Shown one piece after another: positions 28,357 to 36,798 of a stretch of DNA of 64,000 nucleotides. The DNA lies in NCBI GenBank assembly GCA_018266295.1, contig JAFEAQ010000010.1, forward strand, positions 1 to 64,000. Direction: 5' to 3'. A program made the translations under genes and the position numbers. The stretch is from Bdellovibrionales bacterium. GTDB lineage: Bacteria > Bdellovibrionota > Bdellovibrionia > Bdellovibrionales > Bdellovibrionaceae. Below the pieces are notes generated by a model that worked only from the letters and a program-made list of their open reading frames with translations, did not search any database and was not told the origin of the DNA. Position 1 is the stretch's first letter. Each line of letters opens with the position of its first letter.

Positions 28357-29829
28357 CTAGGCGGCATTTTTACCGTGAATGAGCGTTCCTAAATCTTGAA
28401 TTTGCTTTTGCACAGCCTCTGACTGCCCGGCAATCTCAAGAGAGGTCGCAGAAATTTCCTCCGCGGAAGCGGCATTTCCCTGAGACGAGGTGTCAATCAC
28501 CTCGATCGCCTGAGAAAGCATATTAATGCGGTTCGATTGTTCTTCGCTGCCAGCAGCGATTTCACGGTTGATGGCGCTAATTTTTTTAATATCTTCCAGA
28601 ATCACGCGTAAAACATCACCGCTCTTAGAGCTCGCCTTAACACCCTCATTGACCTCTTCGGCGGATTTTGAAATCAAGACATTAATATCCTTCGCCGCGA
28701 CCGAGCTTCTTTGAGCTAAATTACGAACGGCCTCGGCAACAACCGCAAAACCCTTCCCCTGTTCGCCGGCACGGGCCGCTTCAACCGAAGCATTTAGGGC
28801 CAACAAATTTGTTTGGAAAGCGATATCATCAATCACATCAAGAATTTCAAGCATCTTTTTAGAAGATGCCGAGATGTTCTGCATAAAGTTTAATAACTGT
28901 TTAAGCTCACCTTCACCGCTGGTTGCCCGAGCACTGGAGTGCTCCGCAAGATCTGCGGCTTTTTTAGAACTTTCACAATTATTTCCGACAAGCTCACTCA
29001 GTTCTTCCACAGTCGCAGCCGCTTCTTCTAGAGAGGCCGCGGTTTTAGTGGAGGCATTGGCAAGCTCGTTGCTGGCAGCCGACAACTGCTCAATTGCAGC
29101 TGACACTTGCACGCTGGACAGCTCGACAGTTTCAGAGGTCTGAGAAACTTTGCTGACAATACGTTTACCCAAGACCATTAATGCAATTGCAACCCCGCCG
29201 CCCATAACAAAGGTGACTGAGGCAAGATAAACCATCGCTTTATGCTCCATCTCTTTGGCCAGAGCCTTGTCCGCCATTGCTTCAGCATGGCCTTCTTTAG
29301 TGACTTCGTCGGAGTATTTATCAATCGCCTCATCGAGGCGGCGCATTTCTGTATCCATGATCTCTTCGGCCTTGGCTAGATCTTGCGGATTTTGCGAGCG
29401 GATCAGAGCTGCCAGTTCATGGGTTCTTTTAAGGTACTCTTCAATGTCTTTTTTTATGTTGGGGTAATTAGCTTTTTCGTAGGGACCAAACTTGGTTTTT
29501 TCATACGCACTTAAGGCCACTTGAATATCACTAATATCTTTTGGCAGATCATCAGACATTTTTTTGCGGTCTTCAACGTCATTGGGATGAGCAAGACCTT
29601 CCCATATATGGGTCTTCACAACTTCGCGGGCGGTATCAAAATCTCCGAGCGCTTCCAACGTCGGCACAAGATCATTGTGACAGTCTTCTAAAAGGCCATT
29701 AAGCCCTTTAATGTCTAAGTAAGAGGAGTATCCAGAGACACAGAACCCCGCAATCGGCAGCATCGACAGGAACAGGATTTGATACTTTAAACTTTTCAGC
29801 TTCATGACAAAAGAAGACTCAGTCCGCAT
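28357..29829 (-). CDS. Methyl-accepting chemotaxis protein
   Basis: Transmembrane chemoreceptor. A first membrane helix (near residues 15-35) and a second (about 195-220) bracket a periplasmic four-helix-bundle-type sensor of about 160 residues. The cytoplasmic domain has the highly conserved hairpin tip (DIAFQTNLLALNASVEAARAG and GFAVVAEAVRNLAQRS). A regular HAMP domain after the second helix is hard to see. No pentapeptide tether at the C-terminus. I choose the ATG at 29829 because GGAG is seven bases upstream; ATGs at 29850 and 29805 are possible. Ligand unknown. Confidence 0.92.
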   Translation of the reverse strand: MRTESSFVMKLKSLKYQILFLSMLPIAGFCVSGYSSYLDIKGLNGLLEDCHNDLVPTLEALGDFDTAREVVKTHIWEGLAHPNDVEDRKKMSDDLPKDISDIQVALSAYEKTKFGPYEKANYPNIKKDIEEYLKRTHELAALIRSQNPQDLAKAEEIMDTEMRRLDEAIDKYSDEVTKEGHAEAMADKALAKEMEHKAMVYLASVTFVMGGGVAIALMVLGKRIVSKVSQTSETVELSSVQVSAAIEQLSAASNELANASTKTAASLEEAAATVEELSELVGNNCESSKKAADLAEHSSARATSGEGELKQLLNFMQNISASSKKMLEILDVIDDIAFQTNLLALNASVEAARAGEQGKGFAVVAEAVRNLAQRSSVAAKDINVLISKSAEEVNEGVKASSKSGDVLRVILEDIKKISAINREIAAGSEEQSNRINMLSQAIEVIDTSSQGNAASAEEISATSLEIAGQSEAVQKQIQDLGTLIHGKNAA

Positions 29830-30048
29830 AGTAAGGCTCCGCTCCGACATTGGGCTATTTATAATTTGATTCTCTAGCTCTTCGGCAGGGTCCTAAATAC
29901 TATTGAAGGCTATTTTATTTTTTCTGCTTATGCTTCAAACTGACACGCGTTTACGGTAAAGTATTCCCAATTTAGAACAAAAGTATAAATTATTAGGTGT
30001 TTTTAACAGAGATATCTGCTCACCGGGCAACAAAGAGCCGAGAACGTC

Positions 30049-30864
30049 TTAACTTTGAAAAGGATTGATACCCTGGCGACCAAAAATTTTATTAAGGACA
30101 TTAAAGAGAACCGCACAAAAAAGCAGATTTAAGAGTGAAATAAAAACCGCGACAGCGAGGAAAGCTCCCCACCATACGAGGCCCATATTAAAAATATTTA
30201 CGAACCTCGCATGCAGATTAAAATTAAATAACCCTGCGGCCGTATTCACCAAAAGAATCAGCAAAAGAATCGGTAAGACTCCACCGCGTGCTACTTTTAG
30301 GTCTTCAGAAGAAAGTTCCATCTGCGACGTCAGGCAGACTGCCAGATAAAGAAAGGCATAGAATCCCATCGAACTCCAATTCGCCGCTCCCAACAAAGAT
30401 TTTGAAAAATCATTTGCAAGAAACCCCAGATCGCCGAGATGTAAAGAGAACGGGACTGGATGCGGAACTAAAAAGCTATACAGCGCAAATAAAAGCACCG
30501 GTGCAAGCAGCACGGGCCCCATGCCAATAAAAAATAAGCCGATGCGATGATAAAGGTTGCGATCATTATAATGATGAACAACGACCCCGTAAGATCCGCC
30601 CTTGCCTTCCGGGTCGAACCATTTAATCGAACCGATCTCGTGAAAAAATATTTTCGCAAACAGTGCGTGACAGAGTTCATGCAATGGCACGCCGATCACT
30701 CCAAAGACATAAAGACCAAATTTCGGTAAAACAAATTGACGGAAAGTATTGTTTGTCCAGCGCGAGATCCAAGTCAGCAGCATGCCGGAAAGAAATAAAA
30801 CACCGAAGAGACCGAAGAATTGCAGCGCGGAATTTTTTAAAATGAGAAGCAAAGCTGAAGTCAT
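30049..30864 (-). CDS. Membrane zinc-protease-like protein (HEXXH)
   Basis: 271 aa with about six hydrophobic segments. HELCH at residues 62-66 sits at the start of a membrane helix, as in M50/site-2-protease-like and related DUF3267-type families; PLHELCHALFAK is the full local pattern. A possible third metal ligand is not obvious. Substrate unknown; roles in envelope-stress signalling are known for the superfamily but are not shown here. Divergent from the histidine kinase. Confidence 0.8.
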   Translation of the reverse strand: MTSALLLILKNSALQFFGLFGVLFLSGMLLTWISRWTNNTFRQFVLPKFGLYVFGVIGVPLHELCHALFAKIFFHEIGSIKWFDPEGKGGSYGVVVHHYNDRNLYHRIGLFFIGMGPVLLAPVLLFALYSFLVPHPVPFSLHLGDLGFLANDFSKSLLGAANWSSMGFYAFLYLAVCLTSQMELSSEDLKVARGGVLPILLLILLVNTAAGLFNFNLHARFVNIFNMGLVWWGAFLAVAVFISLLNLLFCAVLFNVLNKIFGRQGINPFQS

Positions 30865-30941
30865 AACTCTAGTTTAAGGATCGCTGTTGAAGCTCTCAAT
30901 CTCATTTCGCAAATCCAGACTTCTTTTCGGAAACACCTCGA

Positions 30942-30970
30942 CCGTAATGACGTTTTCCGTCATTTTACGG
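30942..30970. promoter_or_regulatory. Inverted repeat upstream of histidine kinase
   Basis: CCGTAATGACG-TTTTC-CGTCATTTTACGG: arms match over eleven bases with a two-base bulge. No T-run follows on either strand, so it is not a terminator. It lies between divergent start codons, about 105 bases before the kinase ATG, and may be an operator. Confidence 0.4.
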
Positions 30971-31074
30971 CGCAATTTACAAATAAATAAAAAAAGTTCC
31001 CCCTGTATGTGCTCTCATTTTGATCTCACGATTTCAGGGTTGCTCATGCTATGCGCAGTTGTTAATGAAAATAT

Positions 31075-32571
31075 ATGGAGACAAGTCAAACCAATACAGA
31101 AATCGTTAAGGAAGAGAATCAAAAACCAAGCATCTGGACGCTTGAAAAAAAGGCCCTTGGGGTCCTTTCAGTTATTTTTGTAGCTGTGATTTTGAGTGCC
31201 TGGGGCTACGCCATGAAGTTGAGACATACCGTGGCGTCTAACAATGCGATCGCCGTGGCGGATCCGAGGGCCCTCGTTGAAGTCGAGCAGCTTCGTAATT
31301 TGGCCGACTCGCAAATCGACAACAGCCGCGCTTTTTTTCTGCTTGGCGCGCAGTCCATTTTTGAAAAGCAGAAAAAAGAAAAAGAAGATCTTCTCGCGGC
31401 TCTTACGAAGTACGAGAAAGAACACAACCTGCCGCAAGTTCCTGAGATTATTAAACGCATCCGAGACATAGAGCAAAAAAACCAAGAGTTCTTTGATCAA
31501 GCAATGGATTTCCGTGAAAAGAAAACGGAATCCAAAATTGTCGGTCAGTTTTTTCAGTCAAAATCAAACCCTTTGCGTGCGCAAATGAATGATGCCTTTG
31601 ATGATATCGTAAAAATTCACAAAGCAGAAATAGACCGCAACTCTACCGAAGCTCGTGAAGCGGCCATCGGCGTTGAATCACAAATTCCAAAAGGCATGAT
31701 GTCGCTGACAATTTCCCTCGTCGGGATTTTTCTTGCGATGGCGGCGATTATCCTACGCCAGTCCCGCGGACGCGCAGCTCAACTCGCGGAAAGAAACCGT
31801 CTCTATGCTGAAGCAAAAAGAGCCGTGAAGGACCGTGATGAAGCGATCTTTGCAATTTCTCATGACTTAAAAGAATCACTTGAGACGATTTCAACGACAG
31901 CAGAAAGACTCGCCACCTCACCACAGGGGCTTGATATCGTTGAAAGCAGCGAGCTTGTAAAATCCACGGTCACAACGATCGAAGGCCTTATTAAAGACAT
32001 TCGCGATCAAAAAGCCGTCGAGATGGAAGGCATCACTCTTCGTTTGGATCAATTGCCAATCGACGATGTGCTTGAGACCGCCCGTCTTTTGATGCAACCA
32101 CTGGCAAAATCACGTGATGTGCGCATCCAGGTAGACACGGTAAACCCACCGGTGCTTGCGTTCTACGACCGTGAGCGGGTCCTTCGCGTGCTCTCAAATC
32201 TTGTCAGCAACTCTATTAAGTTCAGCCCTAAAGGCAGCAAAGTCGTTGTGAAAGTTCGTAGCGATCAGAAGTTCGTAAACATCTCTGTAGTCGATACAGG
32301 GGCTGGGATTCCTTCGGATCAGATTCCGGGGATTTTTGATAATTTCTGGCAAGCTCGTAAGACGGCGGATCAAGGCGCTGGCGTGGGGCTTGCGATTGTA
32401 AAGACCATCGTTGAAGCTCACGGCGGCACTGTTCAGGTTCAAAGCCAGCTCGGGCGTGGCACGACATTTACGTTCTCGCTCCCTCGCCGTCGTCCAGCGG
32501 GAGCGCCTATGAAAAAGTCGACCTTGACGATCAGATCAACGGCGATGAGCGGCCTTCAGCAGGATCAATAA
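31075..32571 (+). CDS. Membrane sensor histidine kinase
   Basis: 498 aa. Two transmembrane helices (about 28-46 and 208-227) enclose a helical periplasmic sensor of about 160 residues. Cytoplasmic part: HisKA box with FAISHDLKES (H263), N box with SNLVSNSIKFS, G1 DTGAGIP, F box and G2 GAGVGLAIVKTIVEAHGG. No HAMP is evident; a short coiled linker joins the helix to HisKA. No response regulator gene is adjacent, so it is an orphan. The ATG at 31075 has no clear Shine-Dalgarno but is needed to include the first helix. Confidence 0.93.
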   Translation: METSQTNTEIVKEENQKPSIWTLEKKALGVLSVIFVAVILSAWGYAMKLRHTVASNNAIAVADPRALVEVEQLRNLADSQIDNSRAFFLLGAQSIFEKQKKEKEDLLAALTKYEKEHNLPQVPEIIKRIRDIEQKNQEFFDQAMDFREKKTESKIVGQFFQSKSNPLRAQMNDAFDDIVKIHKAEIDRNSTEAREAAIGVESQIPKGMMSLTISLVGIFLAMAAIILRQSRGRAAQLAERNRLYAEAKRAVKDRDEAIFAISHDLKESLETISTTAERLATSPQGLDIVESSELVKSTVTTIEGLIKDIRDQKAVEMEGITLRLDQLPIDDVLETARLLMQPLAKSRDVRIQVDTVNPPVLAFYDRERVLRVLSNLVSNSIKFSPKGSKVVVKVRSDQKFVNISVVDTGAGIPSDQIPGIFDNFWQARKTADQGAGVGLAIVKTIVEAHGGTVQVQSQLGRGTTFTFSLPRRRPAGAPMKKSTLTIRSTAMSGLQQDQ

Positions 32572-32597
32572 AGGCCCACTGTCTAACTAATATCACC

Positions 32598-32623
32598 TAG
32601 GGGCCCCTTGGCCCCTTTTTTAT
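32598..32623 (+). terminator. Terminator after histidine kinase
   Basis: AGGGGCC-CCTT-GGCCCCT followed by T6; seven-pair GC-rich stem just after the kinase gene. Confidence 0.85.
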
Positions 32624-32687
32624 TGGATCTGAGCGGGTCTTTTGCTTGCATGCCTTTCTCATGGCTTTATTTTCAAAGGAAAGACCC

Positions 32688-33809
32688 ATGAGAAAGTCTT
32701 TAAATCTTGCCCTCTCAGCGGCCCTTATTTTGGGCGCAGTTTCACTCGCTCTTCCACAGTCCGCGGTGGCAACGTCGGTTGCACAAACAAGTGGCGTCAG
32801 TGCCCTTCAGCTAAACCCACAGGACGTCGTCCCCGAAGTGGTTGCTCTGGGAATCACTCCCGTCATCTACAAAGTGACGACACCACAATTACAAAAGCTT
32901 TCTTACAACGAAGATAAATATGCCCTGCAAATCAATATTGGCCACGTGACAGCGGAGCAGTTTGCAAAGCTCAAATCTCTTTATGGAAACTTCAGCCAAG
33001 TTCCTTACGACAGCAACAAAGCCTATGACCTCGTCGATTTCCTTCCACCGGCGATTCAAGCAACGGTGAATAAAACCTTTACGCCGAAAAATTATGATAC
33101 ATCGGCATTGGTGAGCATGGACTTCACAGACGATGAAATGACCGGCGAACTTTGGGGTCTGCAAAAAGGCGGTGTGAGTTTTATCACCAACTGCTGGGGC
33201 ACCACCATCGAAGTGCTTAAATCTCTGCACTCTCGTCCGGCAAATGAAGCCAATACCTATATTCTTTCATGGCCTGGCCGCTGGGATACGGGCGAACTTT
33301 TTATGGATACCAAATACAATTCAACCGCGCGTGAAAATGCCCTTCGCTTCGGTGATGCGCTGACTGTTTGGTCGAAAGAGACAGGAGCTCTTTCAATTCA
33401 GCACACGGCTTTGATTTTAGGAAAAAACCTGGTTTTTGAAAAAACAGATACCTCAGAAGATGATCCTTACCGTTTATCCTTGCGAGCCGATGTTCTTGCA
33501 AAATTCGCAAAACTCTTCGAAGGGAAAGAAATCATCCGCTATCGCCGCTTCGGCCCTGAAAAACAACCCATTCCTATGAGCAATCCGGGAAGCGGTTTCT
33601 TCTCACCGGAATTGACGGCGAAAATTTTAAAGGCCATCCCAGGCCTGCCGCTTGATTCGATGGAAGCCGGTTGCGAGGATCGCCTCGGTGGAGGTTGCGA
33701 CCTCACTTATTCGGAAATGCGCATTCTCAAAATCGAAATCGATGCAAAGACCGGCCGCGGGCGCTTGTCGGGCGATGAGCGTGGCTTAAAGCAGTTTAAA
33801 CCCCTCTAA
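32688..33809 (+). CDS. Exported protein, putative NlpC/P60-like
   Basis: 373 aa from ATG 32688, which has AAAGGA seven bases upstream; an in-frame ATG at 32646 would bury the signal peptide. Signal peptide ends near QSAVA. The mature protein has a candidate cysteine in NCWGTT (C169), a His in IQHTALILG (H239) and Glu in VFEKT (E251), the order and spacing of an NlpC/P60 or related papain-like amidase. This is motif-based and could be wrong. Two late Cys (GCEDRLGGGC) may form a disulfide. Possibly acts on peptidoglycan; monocistronic. Confidence 0.8.
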   Translation: MRKSLNLALSAALILGAVSLALPQSAVATSVAQTSGVSALQLNPQDVVPEVVALGITPVIYKVTTPQLQKLSYNEDKYALQINIGHVTAEQFAKLKSLYGNFSQVPYDSNKAYDLVDFLPPAIQATVNKTFTPKNYDTSALVSMDFTDDEMTGELWGLQKGGVSFITNCWGTTIEVLKSLHSRPANEANTYILSWPGRWDTGELFMDTKYNSTARENALRFGDALTVWSKETGALSIQHTALILGKNLVFEKTDTSEDDPYRLSLRADVLAKFAKLFEGKEIIRYRRFGPEKQPIPMSNPGSGFFSPELTAKILKAIPGLPLDSMEAGCEDRLGGGCDLTYSEMRILKIEIDAKTGRGRLSGDERGLKQFKPL

Positions 33810-33889
33810 AAATACATATTACAAAATCGCTATTTGATTGAAACCAGACAGGGACATCCTTCGTTTAGTTTAAACGAAGGAGGATCCCA

Positions 33890-34114
33890 ATGGAAATTGA
33901 AAAACCGAAAGCCCCACAAAAAGAGCCTAACACCCGCCCACCGGCGCCTCCAACGAAGGAACCGCCACAAAAATATGTGCCTGAAAAAGAGCCCCCACAA
34001 AAGAAAATCCCTGAGACTGAGCCGCCCACTGAAATTCCGCCGGAGATTGAGCCTCCGGAGCATGATTTTCCTCGGGACTCGCCGCCTGAGCCCATCGCAC
34101 GCCGAAGATACTGA
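33890..34114 (+). CDS. Small Pro/Glu-rich protein
   Basis: 74 aa made of loosely repeated units such as EPPQKYVPEK, EPPQKKIPET and EPPTEIPPE; about one third proline, with Glu and Lys, and a basic end RRRY. No signal or hydrophobic segment, so probably a disordered cytoplasmic protein. A full AAGGAGG sits eight bases before the ATG, one of the strongest ribosome binding sites in the window, implying high translation. No family recognised. An antisense frame over the same bases is Gly/Ser-rich and lacks such a site. Confidence 0.7.
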   Translation: MEIEKPKAPQKEPNTRPPAPPTKEPPQKYVPEKEPPQKKIPETEPPTEIPPEIEPPEHDFPRDSPPEPIARRRY

Positions 34115-34115
34115 C

Positions 34116-34309
34116 TTACTTTCCGGCAATCACCACGACATAGCCGTCAAGATCCCTAAGCCAAATCTCACGATGACCCGCCAGTGGGTTTTCGTGAGCG
34201 TCTTCTAGGACCTTGGCTTTCATTTTCTTAGCCCTAGAAACCAATACCACTGACTGCTTTTCTCGACATTACCGACGCAAATGAGGGGCTGAGATTTAAT
34301 TGCACTCAT
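34116..34309 (-). pseudogene. Glyoxalase/VOC-domain gene remnant
   Basis: The start is intact: ATG at 34309 with AGGAG eight bases upstream, encoding MSAIKSQPLICVGNVEKSSQWYWFLGL-type sequence that matches the N-terminal strand and helix of VOC proteins, then a stop at codon 30. In a shifted frame the end follows: KAKVLEDAHENPLAGHREIW and DLDGYVVVIAGK up to TAA 34116-34118, the typical C-terminus of the same family. About 60 central codons are missing compared with a normal 120-residue protein. So one gene has suffered an internal deletion with frameshift. Metal-ligand Glu in the last strand (REIW) is still present. Confidence 0.75.
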
Positions 34310-34513
34310 GCTTATTTCTCCTCTTAATAATTCTTATGCAAGCATAGACGTTTTTGGTTACCTTGATCAACAATCTTCCATTTTCACTGACTTTAGCTGG
34401 CGTGATGAATTGCGAATGGTTTTTATCTGGCGCCTTTTTCGAATCAGGCTGAGACAGTTTTCGCCGTTGCACCGGCTTTGCAATAGGGACTCTCCAAGCT
34501 AAAGGAGAATCCT

Positions 34514-35107
34514 ATGTCATCGAACGTTGCTGAAAACTATGATCTTGCTTCACGCCTCATGAAAGACCGAATTATTCTACTCAGTGGTCCTGTCACCGAC
34601 CAAGCTGCCACTCAGCTGATTGCGCAGATGTTGTTTCTTGAGATGGAAAATCCCGACCAAGATATTCATTTTTATATCAATTCACCCGGCGGGTCTGTGA
34701 ACGCGGGGCTTGCGATTTATGATTTCATGAGCTTTATCAAATGCGAGGTCGCGACTTACTGCTTTGGCATGGCAGCCAGTATGGGGTCTTTTTTACTCAC
34801 AGCGGGCGCACCAGGTAAGCGCTTTGCGATGCCTAATAGTCAGATTCTGATTCATCAACCGCACCTCGGTAATGGCGGCCTAGGCGGTCAGATCAGCGAT
34901 ATCGAAATTCACGCCCGCGAACTTGTGAAATCAAAAACCAAGCTCACCGACATGTACGCGAAACACACCGGCCAAAAGTTTTCGACTCTGACAAAGATGA
35001 TGGAGCGAGATTCTTACCTCACCCCAGAAGAAGCCCGCAATCTGGGATTTATCGATCACGTGATCACGTCACGTAAAAAAACACCGGTCCTTGGTGAAAC
35101 CGGTTAA
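34514..35107 (+). CDS. clpP: ATP-dependent Clp protease proteolytic subunit
   Basis: Serine peptidase that forms tetradecameric barrels with ClpX or ClpA. Catalytic Ser in GMAASMGS (S89), His in ILIHQPHLG (H114) and Asp in MERDSYLT (D166). Length 197 aa is typical. AAAGGAGA precedes the ATG. It is alone, not next to tig or clpX, so it may be a second copy. Convergent with the alpha-glucosidase gene, two bases apart. Confidence 0.95.
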   Translation: MSSNVAENYDLASRLMKDRIILLSGPVTDQAATQLIAQMLFLEMENPDQDIHFYINSPGGSVNAGLAIYDFMSFIKCEVATYCFGMAASMGSFLLTAGAPGKRFAMPNSQILIHQPHLGNGGLGGQISDIEIHARELVKSKTKLTDMYAKHTGQKFSTLTKMMERDSYLTPEEARNLGFIDHVITSRKKTPVLGETG

Positions 35108-35109
35108 TC

Positions 35110-36786
35110 CTAGGCAATATAAACGCGGCACTCAAACGGGCGAAGCTCGAACTTTGCCGGAAGCCCGAGGCTGGGATTTTCGTAGTTGCTAATAAGCATT
35201 TTTGCATTGGCCACTTCGGCCGGCATTTCAACATGGGTCTTTTGGCCCTTGACGTTGCAAATGATCCACGCCGTTTGACCGTTAAGATGTCTGGTATAAG
35301 CAAACACTTCAGTATGACTCTGCAGAATCATTTCAAAGTCGCCGTAGATGAAGATCTTATTATCACGGCGAAGACGGATGAGTTGCTTATAGAAGTTCAG
35401 AACTGATTTTGGATCTTTTTCTTCCGTTTCAACGTTAATCGTTTTGTAGTTCGGATTGACCTTGAGCCACGGTTTTCCCGTCGTAAAGCCGGCATTTTCT
35501 TCACCATTCCACTGCATCGGAGTGCGCGCATTATCGCGCGAAGTCCCGGCGAGTTCTTTGGTGATGGCAATATCACTCATCCCTTCCGCACGACGAACGA
35601 CAAATAAGTTCTTCGCAGCCACGTCCTGGAAATCCTCAGGGCCGCTAAACTCGGTGTTTGTCATACCAAGCTCTTGGCCTTGATAGATAAATGGACTTCC
35701 TTGCATCAAGAAATACATTGCCGCAATTGAAGTCGCACTTTCACGGTGGAAGATAAATGGATCTCCCCATTTAGAGACCACACGAGTGATATCGTGGTTT
35801 TCAACAAAGAGCGCGTTCCAGCCGATACCATGCAAATTGGTCTGCCAGTTTGTGAAAATGGTCTTAAGCTCGGCCAGGTCAAACTTATCAGCACCGAGAT
35901 GGTCCCACAATTTGGTGTGCTCAAATTGAATGAGCATGCTAAAGCGTTTCTTTTCTTCTGCCACCCAATCCTGAGCCTGGAAGGAATTCACGCCGTTTGC
36001 CTCGCCGACGGTCACAATGTCATACTTGCTGAAAGTTTCGCGGCAGAGTTCGCCGATATAATCCATGACGCCGTCCACGTTCATGTGGTTTGCATAAGAT
36101 GGAACGTATTTAAGACCTTGAGGATTTGGTAAATCCGGCAGGCCCGGGCGTTTCTTAATATGGCTGATGGCATCGATACGGAAACCATCGATGCCTTTAT
36201 CCAGCCACCAATTCACCATGTCGTAAGCTGCCTGGCGCATGTCTTTGTTTTCCCAGTTAAGGTCCGGTTGACGAGCCGAGAAAACATGCATGAAATACTG
36301 ATTGGTCTCTGGATCCAGCTTCCACGCCGAGCCACTGAAGATACTTTCCCAGTTATTGGGCTCAGCACCGTTTTTACCATCACGCCAGATATACCAATCA
36401 CGTTTGGAATTATCCTTTGAAGAGCGGGATTCAATAAACCATGGATGCTCATCGCTGGTGTGATTCAGAACAAGATCCAAAATCAGCTTCATTCCACGAT
36501 CATGCACACCTTTCAAAAGATCATTAAAGTCCTGCATACTGCCGAACTCATGATGAATATCCTGATAGTCGCTGACATCGTAACCATTATCATCTTGCGG
36601 CGACTTAAAGATTGGGCAAATCCAGATAATATTGACACCAAGATCTTTAAGGTAATCTAATTTTTCGATGATGCCGCGAAGATCTCCGATGCCGTCGCCG
36701 TTGCTGTCTTTAAAACTGCGTGGATAGACTTGATATATAACGGATTCTTTCCACCACTTTTGCGTTACCGGAGATTTTGCAGTCAT
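35110..36786 (-). CDS. Alpha-glucosidase, GH13 (oligo-1,6-glucosidase-like)
   Basis: Cytoplasmic enzyme (no signal peptide) of 558 aa that should cut imported maltodextrins to glucose. GH13 catalytic triad: nucleophile D205 in GFRIDAIS, acid/base E262 in VGEANGV, D332 in VENHDITR. The QPDLNW motif around 173-178 is typical of GH13 subfamily 31-like alpha-1,4/1,6-glucosidases. It lies 12 bases after the LamB-like gene on the same strand and completes the maltodextrin locus. Confidence 0.93.
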   Translation of the reverse strand: MTAKSPVTQKWWKESVIYQVYPRSFKDSNGDGIGDLRGIIEKLDYLKDLGVNIIWICPIFKSPQDDNGYDVSDYQDIHHEFGSMQDFNDLLKGVHDRGMKLILDLVLNHTSDEHPWFIESRSSKDNSKRDWYIWRDGKNGAEPNNWESIFSGSAWKLDPETNQYFMHVFSARQPDLNWENKDMRQAAYDMVNWWLDKGIDGFRIDAISHIKKRPGLPDLPNPQGLKYVPSYANHMNVDGVMDYIGELCRETFSKYDIVTVGEANGVNSFQAQDWVAEEKKRFSMLIQFEHTKLWDHLGADKFDLAELKTIFTNWQTNLHGIGWNALFVENHDITRVVSKWGDPFIFHRESATSIAAMYFLMQGSPFIYQGQELGMTNTEFSGPEDFQDVAAKNLFVVRRAEGMSDIAITKELAGTSRDNARTPMQWNGEENAGFTTGKPWLKVNPNYKTINVETEEKDPKSVLNFYKQLIRLRRDNKIFIYGDFEMILQSHTEVFAYTRHLNGQTAWIICNVKGQKTHVEMPAEVANAKMLISNYENPSLGLPAKFELRPFECRVYIA

Positions 36787-36798
36787 TTCTTTTTCCTT

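Noticed and set aside
30887-31183. 98-aa plus-strand frame before the histidine kinase
   Set aside because: Overlaps the kinase start and spans the inverted repeat; no ribosome binding site or coherent composition.
33865-34095. Gly/Ser-rich minus-strand frame
   Set aside because: Complement of Pro/Glu repeats; the plus strand has a perfect ribosome binding site and the minus strand has none.
34308-34502. 64-aa plus-strand frame before clpP
   Set aside because: Overlaps the start and ribosome binding site of the glyoxalase remnant on the other strand; basic/aromatic composition without family features.
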